From Mesorhizobium sp. B2-1-8 (GTDB taxonomy: Bacteria; Pseudomonadota; Alphaproteobacteria; Rhizobiales; Rhizobiaceae): a stretch of 64,000 bases of DNA. The stretch lies in contig NZ_CP083952.1 of NCBI RefSeq assembly GCF_006442545.2, forward strand, positions 3,321,001 through 3,385,000, given 5' to 3'. Positions 63,974 to 64,000 of the stretch are shown here, piece after piece (the stretch's first letter is position 1; every line of letters begins with the position of its first letter). The position numbers and the translations under genes are program-made. The notes beneath the pieces are model-generated. The model had not been told where the DNA came from. It made no database searches and saw only the letters and a list, made by a program, of their open reading frames with translations.

Positions 63974-64000
63974 CGCCTCACGAACGAGGGCGGTGCGCCG

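Noticed and set aside
1..64000. CRISPR array
   Set aside because: No regularly spaced identical repeats of 24-40 bp and no cas genes were seen.

Overview
The window looks like a rhizobial (Alphaproteobacteria, most likely Mesorhizobium) chromosome or large replicon carrying much accessory DNA. Evidence: high GC; a LuxR/LuxI pair; a rhizobial-type UDP-glucose 6-dehydrogenase and uronate epimerase; a large exopolysaccharide (EPS) cluster with a type I secretion system; several rhizobial insertion-sequence families; and, at the extreme right edge, a strong promoter of the kind that precedes rRNA operons in this group. The assignment to Mesorhizobium is inference from gene content.

Layout. (1) 1-6.35 kb: the 3' end of a pyruvate-dehydrogenase-E1-like gene, a GHMP (PduX-like) kinase, a cysteine-synthase-like PLP enzyme and a convergent threonine-synthase-like PLP enzyme. 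Next come a small controller-type HTH regulator whose divergent promoter holds two tandem palindromes, then luxR and luxI. (2) 6.4-16.6 kb: a mobile-element zone. It holds a Lar-like gene split by an IS701-family element, a large serine recombinase, an orphan HipA kinase, small unknown genes, structured terminator-like repeats, a frameshifted gene and an IS5 remnant. (3) 17-21.1 kb: intact ugd, an IS5-family element, and a second IS701-family element inserted exactly at the IS5 end. (4) 21.2-30 kb: a Crp/Fnr remnant, a GT4 glycosyltransferase, an amylo-1,6-glucosidase, and a rearranged stress block (two hsp20 remnants, 5'-truncated ku, truncated membrane ORF, pyruvate oxidase, SDR). (5) 30-34 kb: small ORFs, truncated IS256 and IS481 pieces, and a glmS/ugd chimera. 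(6) 34.1-61 kb: the EPS region. It has an RTX-repeat putative glycan hydrolase, GT4, Wzy-like polymerase, AsnB-like amidotransferase, Wzz/Wzc-like protein, a P-loop-kinase/Wzx-flippase fusion, uronate epimerase, a regulatory trio (LuxR-type, HWE kinase, response regulator), and nucleotidyltransferase, aminotransferase, initiating sugar transferase and LegB-like dehydratase genes. It ends with a secreted beta-propeller protein, a Wza-like export protein, a methyltransferase, and a type I ABC transporter with its HlyD adaptor. (7) 61.2-63.5 kb: a broken second hlyD interrupted by an IS66-like remnant, then the rRNA-type promoter.

How the genes fit together. The EPS genes give a nearly complete Wzx/Wzy-type route: nucleotide-sugar synthesis, amino-sugar formation, priming on undecaprenyl phosphate, flipping, polymerisation and export. 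The ABC/HlyD pair could secrete the RTX protein to trim the polymer. The left end couples quorum sensing to an unexplained amino-acid phosphate and PLP-enzyme pathway. The most unusual observations are that quorum-sensing-linked pathway with its C-protein-like operator, and recurrence of the same 10-bp palindrome across the start of the serine recombinase. The kinase-flippase fusion comes next. Insertion sequences, chimeric junctions and truncated genes show that the left two thirds has been heavily remodelled.
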